Source of the DNA: Solirubrobacteraceae bacterium
Lineage (GTDB): Bacteria > Actinomycetota > Thermoleophilia > Solirubrobacterales > Solirubrobacteraceae
Assembly (NCBI GenBank): GCA_030690545.1
Contig: JAUYGN010000047.1
Coordinates: 24,518-88,517 of the forward strand
Direction: 5' to 3'
DNA: 64,000 nucleotides
Both the position numbers and the translations under genes were made by a program. The notes under the pieces are model-generated. The model saw only the letters and a list, made by a program, of their open reading frames with translations. It had not been told where the DNA came from and made no database searches. Shown one piece after another: positions 60,592-64,000 of the stretch (its first letter is position 1; every line of letters begins with the position of its first letter).

Positions 60592-61564
60592 GTGCGTCGC
60601 TGACCAATCCCGCCAATTGCTCGACGTACAGCGCCTCAAGCTCTTCCACGACCGCTTCGATGGGAAGAACGCTTCCGTTCCACGGCCCGCCGCCGATGAG
60701 GTCGCTACCGTTCCAGATCGCGGTTCCTCCGGCGCGTGCTTCACGCGCCGACAAGACGGCAAACTGACGCAGCAAGGAAGGAATCTCTCGGCTCGGCCAA
60801 ATAGTGAGGAATCCGTTCGAGTACAGCTTGCGGCTCGGGTCCGCGCCCGGGCGCACGCTGATGAAGTGCCGGATTCCATCGGCGCGCATTTTCATGCGGG
60901 CGTAGAAGCCGTGCTCCTCCACTACCGCAAACCCGTGCGGACTGCGGTAGAGAACGCGGTACTCGACCCGTTCGCCATCGAGCGGAATTTCCCCGCCGCG
61001 CCCGAATACATGCTCGTCGATCCGTGCGCACCCTGCCTCAATGACCCGAATCATGCCCGCTGCCGACATGCGCGACAATTCGCCGTCGAGCCGAGATTCC
61101 CAGTACGGCTGGGTAATCCACGCCAGTTGGCGCAGGACCGGCGCATCAAGCGAAATATCCGGAAGCCAGCCGCCCAACATGTCGAGTTTTCCGGTAACAT
61201 CCATGAGTCGCCGCACTGGCCTCGTGTTGTGGTGCGGATAGCGGCTCACCGAATACCATGATCCGAAGACATCAGGATCAGGGTCGTTTGCGTGAACGAC
61301 TGCATAGGGCACTCCGTCCCGCCGGAACACCTGAAACAGTTCGGCAGTTGTCGCGAGGTGCAACTGCTGCCACGTTGCCATCGTAATCGATCGGATCACT
61401 TCATTGTGATGATCAAAGCTCGCAAGCGGCGTTTCGCGATCCATGAACGGACCGCCCGTTGCGTACCCGTCAACGAAGATCGAAAACGGCGGAAATCGCT
61501 TCGCCTCCTTGGCGGTAATCACTTCCCGCGGATGCAGCACCAGTTCTACCGAACGATTGCTCAT
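60581..61564 (-). CDS. DHH-motif protein of unknown function
   Basis: 327 residues. The N-terminal part has IFVDGYATGGPF and LASFDHHNEVIRSIT (DHH at 51-53), resembling the metal site of DHH-superfamily phosphoesterases. The C-terminal LIGGGPWNGS is reminiscent of the DHHA1 GGG motif, but the spacing differs. The middle (SYPHHNTRPVRRLMDVTGK) is not recognised. A hydrolase acting on phosphate esters or nucleotides is possible. Codon use belongs to the lower-GC segment. Confidence 0.55.
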   Translation of the reverse strand: MSNRSVELVLHPREVITAKEAKRFPPFSIFVDGYATGGPFMDRETPLASFDHHNEVIRSITMATWQQLHLATTAELFQVFRRDGVPYAVVHANDPDPDVFGSWYSVSRYPHHNTRPVRRLMDVTGKLDMLGGWLPDISLDAPVLRQLAWITQPYWESRLDGELSRMSAAGMIRVIEAGCARIDEHVFGRGGEIPLDGERVEYRVLYRSPHGFAVVEEHGFYARMKMRADGIRHFISVRPGADPSRKLYSNGFLTIWPSREIPSLLRQFAVLSAREARAGGTAIWNGSDLIGGGPWNGSVLPIEAVVEELEALYVEQLAGLVSDARTG

Positions 61565-61650
61565 GGTACTCCTTTCGATGGAAAGAGCATTCGATCAATC
61601 CTATCGGATTTTTTAGATTTTGTCAAGCGGAATTGTGGCTGAAATAAAAT

Positions 61651-61673
61651 GAAAAAGCACCCGTGCCGGGTGC
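61651..61673 (-). terminator. U-tract terminator after the KGG gene
   Basis: GCACCCG / CGGGTGC stem with a 3-base loop, followed on the minus strand by TTTTTC and more T. It lies 28 bases past the KGG stop. Confidence 0.85.
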
Positions 61674-61700
61674 CTTGAATTTTGTGGACGTGAAATTGAG

Positions 61701-61904
61701 CTACTTTCGACGCTTCTCTTCGATGGCGCGCTTTCCGGCGTTGATGAGATCGCGGACCTTATGGCCGCCCTTTCGGCCGATCTCCTCGTAGAACTCGTGC
61801 CCGCGGGTGTCTCGAACCATGAGACCGCCCTTTCGGCCTGCTTCGGCAACTGTCATGGTGCCCTTCGAACCCGATGAAGGAACTGCCGGTCGCTTTCGAG
61901 CCAT
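61701..61904 (-). CDS. KGG-repeat stress protein (Em/GsiB-like)
   Basis: 67 residues with two copies of the GRKGG motif (AEAGRKGGLMVRDTRG and EEIGRKGGHKVRDLI), as in the small hydrophilic GsiB/Em-type stress proteins. Very basic. Such proteins are linked to desiccation or general stress tolerance. It is a single gene between its terminator and the methyltransferase gene. Confidence 0.82.
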   Translation of the reverse strand: MARKRPAVPSSGSKGTMTVAEAGRKGGLMVRDTRGHEFYEEIGRKGGHKVRDLINAGKRAIEEKRRK

Positions 61905-61963
61905 GAAAACCTCCTGTCTTCTGGCCGATTCTATAGTAGCTTGCCCCTATTTTTTGTCAATCC

Positions 61964-63082
61964 TTATCGAACTGATCCATATCCGCCGGGCACGCCGTTT
62001 TTTGACAGTACAATCTGCCAAAGCTGGTTCATGCGAGCACGGAAAGAGCCGGCGCATGCAAGCAAATAATAACGCCACATCCGGTGGAAACGCTCGTCAT
62101 ATTTTGATTGCAAAGTCGACCAAGCTTTTTCAAAATTTTCATACCAAGCCATAAGAGTTTTGTCGTAATCGGCCCCAAAATTATGCAGATCTTCAATAAC
62201 AAACGACCCTTCCGCCGCGCGGGCGATTTGCGCAATCGACGGGAGCATGGAATTGGGGAAAATATATTTGCCGATCCACGGATCGAAACTTTTTACCGAC
62301 CGCCGGCCGCCGATCGTGTGCAAGAGAAAAAGCCCGTCATCTTTCAAAACACGGCGCACCACTTGCATGAAAGTGTCATAATTTTTATAACCAACATGTT
62401 CAAACATGCCGAGGGAAACCACATGGTCAAACGATCCGTCGATATCCCGATAATCTTGCAATCGAATTTCAATCGGCAGTCCCGCGCAGCGTTTCTGGGC
62501 AAGCTTCATCTGTTCTGCGGAAACAGTAACTCCCACTCCGCGCACTCCATATCGTTCGGACGCAAATTGCAAGAAACTGCCCCAACCGCAGCCGATATCG
62601 AGTACGGTTTGGCCGGCCTGCAATTTAAGCTTACGGCAAACAATGTCCAATTTCGCTTCTTGCGCCGCATCAAGATCGGCAGCATCTTTCCAATATCCGC
62701 AGGTGTACGCCATACGCTTATCAAGCATGGCTGTGTATAAATCGTTGCCCAAATCATAATGCGCCTCGCCGATCGTAAATGCTCGACGGCCCTTTTGAGG
62801 ATTAAAAATGCGCGCGCCTGCTGCGGCAAGTATCGACGGCCATGCATCGCGCACCTTTTTACGAACATCACTTGCTAAAATGCGAAAGAAAAATTCATCG
62901 AGCTTATCGGCATTCCACCACCCATCCATATATGATTCACCGAGAGCAAGTGAGCCGCCCCAAAGTACACGCGAATAAAATCGCTCATCGTGAACTTTTA
63001 TATCCCACGGCTGTGCTCCATTCACAGTTATTCCCAATGGTTTGACGAGTTGTTCTATCGTTGTTTGAGCTTGGCTCGGCAT
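61964..63082 (-). CDS. Cyclopropane-fatty-acyl-phospholipid synthase family
   Basis: 372 residues, near the usual Cfa length. SAM-binding TVLDIGCGWGSFLQFA, LKLQAGQ before it, and later LGMFEHVGYKNYDTFMQVVR and GSFVIEDLHNFGADYDKTL are typical of Cfa. It adds a methylene group to unsaturated acyl chains of membrane phospholipids. A shared fold with mycolic acid and other fatty-acid methyltransferases leaves the exact product open. Confidence 0.9.
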   Translation of the reverse strand: MPSQAQTTIEQLVKPLGITVNGAQPWDIKVHDERFYSRVLWGGSLALGESYMDGWWNADKLDEFFFRILASDVRKKVRDAWPSILAAAGARIFNPQKGRRAFTIGEAHYDLGNDLYTAMLDKRMAYTCGYWKDAADLDAAQEAKLDIVCRKLKLQAGQTVLDIGCGWGSFLQFASERYGVRGVGVTVSAEQMKLAQKRCAGLPIEIRLQDYRDIDGSFDHVVSLGMFEHVGYKNYDTFMQVVRRVLKDDGLFLLHTIGGRRSVKSFDPWIGKYIFPNSMLPSIAQIARAAEGSFVIEDLHNFGADYDKTLMAWYENFEKAWSTLQSKYDERFHRMWRYYLLACAGSFRARMNQLWQIVLSKNGVPGGYGSVR

Positions 63083-63138
63083 AGCGAGGATTTTAATAGT
63101 CTACCGACTACAGTCTACAGACTACAGAATAGAGATAA
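63083..63138. repeat. Short AT-rich intergenic repeat
   Basis: The heptamer-like units GTCTAC, CGACTACA, GTCTACA, GACTACAG follow each other in this 56-base AT-rich gap. I see no promoter beyond AT-rich sequence. Confidence 0.4.
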
Positions 63139-64000
63139 TTATACCTCATAGGCAATACCATACGTTGGTATAGTCACCTCTGTGCGCAATTCGTGGCGCA
63201 CATGCACTGCAAATACCTCTTTTGCTTCAGGATCACCATGCGACAGAAAGACATGACTGGGAATTTTGCCGTTCTCGGGACGAAGCCAACGGGTCAATTT
63301 ATCCATATCGCCATGCGCTGAAAACGCGCCGATGGCCTGCACTTGCGCTTTGACCGGTACGATTTCGCGGAAAATTTTCACTTTTTTTGCTCCCTCATAA
63401 ATCGCCCGCCCAAGAGTTCCCTTGCCCTGATAGCCGATTATCAAAATAGTTGTGGCGGGATCGGAAAGATACTTAAGAAGATGGTGCATAATGCGGCCGC
63501 CGCTCATCATGCCGCCGCCGGCAATTATAATTTTAGGCCCATGAGTATTTACGATTGATTTTGATTCGTCGACGGTGAGTGTTTCCCGTAAATTCGGAAA
63601 AGCGAAAAAATCGCGGTCAGGCTCGGTTAAAATCGACCGTTCAAATTGCAGATACGATTGATAATGGCGATACACCTGCGTGGCGCGGATCGCCATCGGT
63701 GAATCGAGGAAAATGGGTACGAGCGTATGGAAATCTCGCTGCAAAATATTATTCATGGCGTACAACACTTCTTGGGTACGCTCAATCGAGAATGCGGGAA
63801 TAAGCAGCACTCCCCCCTTCCCCACGCTGGTGCGCATGATTTCCGCGAGCTTCCGTTCACGCTCGGCGGTCGGTTCGTGCCGCCGATGGCCGTACGTTGA
63901 TTCGCAAATCACAACATCAGCTTCAGAAATTGGCTCGGTAGGCGGCAAAATAGGGACTGCATCATTGCCGATATCGCCCGAAAAAACGATCGTTTTTCCT
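63139..64000 (-). CDS. Beta-CASP/MBL-fold ribonuclease, 5' end outside the window
   Basis: The open frame runs off the right edge; visible residues start GKTIVFSGDIGNDAVPIL and STYGHRRHEPTAERE. Later motifs are PAFSIERTQEVLYAMN, GGGMMSGGRIMHHLL, the beta-CASP GAFSAHGDMDKL and VFLSHGDPEAKEVF. This is the C-terminal two thirds of a metal-dependent RNase of the YSH1/RNase-J-related group. The N-terminal HxHxDH metal motif lies beyond position 64,000. Confidence 0.88.
   Translation of the reverse strand, partial: GKTIVFSGDIGNDAVPILPPTEPISEADVVICESTYGHRRHEPTAERERKLAEIMRTSVGKGGVLLIPAFSIERTQEVLYAMNNILQRDFHTLVPIFLDSPMAIRATQVYRHYQSYLQFERSILTEPDRDFFAFPNLRETLTVDESKSIVNTHGPKIIIAGGGMMSGGRIMHHLLKYLSDPATTILIIGYQGKGTLGRAIYEGAKKVKIFREIVPVKAQVQAIGAFSAHGDMDKLTRWLRPENGKIPSHVFLSHGDPEAKEVFAVHVRHELRTEVTIPTYGIAYEV

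Noticed and set aside
63083..63138. The GTCTAC/GACTAC units as a regulatory operator
   Set aside because: Too short and irregular; more likely simple intergenic repeat.

Overview
The window is mostly (about 1-59,280) a very GC-rich genome segment whose gene content and order fit an actinobacterium of the Thermoleophilia/Solirubrobacterales type. Pointers are the tlyA-nadK-recN and aroC-aroK/B-aroQ-pepQ-efp-nusB-xseB runs, a fused shikimate kinase/dehydroquinate synthase, a GPP34 protein, VapBC and MazEF modules and a GC-rich type IV pilus locus. The lineage is inferred from style and synteny only; no rRNA or tRNA gene was seen.

Layout. 1-5.6 kb is an accessory island: a tyrosine recombinase, then a less GC-rich minus-strand operon encoding a MauE-like membrane protein, a MauD-like membrane thioredoxin, a Tat-exported protein with 16 cysteines, a multi-TM protein, an unknown protein and a lipoprotein; a truncated ISL3 transposase closes it. 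5.6-8.9 kb holds an iron-box-associated ornithine N-hydroxylase and a siderophore-binding lipoprotein. 9.7-12.5 kb holds an MBL-fold hydrolase divergent from a DrrAB-type exporter, with one shared palindromic operator. 12.6-20 kb is envelope and unknown genes plus an ECF sigma factor with two coupled genes. 20-21.4 kb is VapBC and GPP34.

21.4-41.2 kb is a long minus-strand housekeeping stretch (recN, nadK, tlyA, a murein endopeptidase-like lipoprotein, dxs, a polyprenyl synthase, xseB, nusB, efp, then pepQ, aroQ, aroKB, aroC). An accessory block (30.05-36.63 kb: vapC remnant, DUF559 protein, YjbR protein, alpha/beta hydrolase, GMC oxidoreductase with an extra C-terminal domain, GT-C-like membrane protein) splits efp from pepQ. 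42-44.3 kb has the prepilin peptidase and two pilins; the proximal pilin has a cyclic-di-GMP-I riboswitch in its leader. 44.5-45.7 kb has MazEF and a decayed VapBC. 46-54 kb holds gluQ, rnd, response regulators, and a histidine kinase coupled to an osmoprotectant-type binding protein. 54.3-60.5 kb holds pilC, pilT, ftsH and pilB.

At about 59,280, inside pilB, base composition and codon use change abruptly. Everything to the right (5' two thirds of pilB, a DHH-like protein, a KGG stress protein, a cyclopropane-fatty-acid synthase-like methyltransferase and a beta-CASP nuclease running off the end) is much lower in GC and uses U-tract terminators. The simplest reading is a chimeric contig joined through a conserved stretch of the secretion ATPase; a true mosaic or transfer is the alternative.

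The best candidate for an undescribed system is the MauE/MauD/16-cysteine protein operon at 1.1-4.8 kb: a disulfide-handling pair paired with one Cys-rich exported substrate and no methylamine dehydrogenase large subunit in sight.
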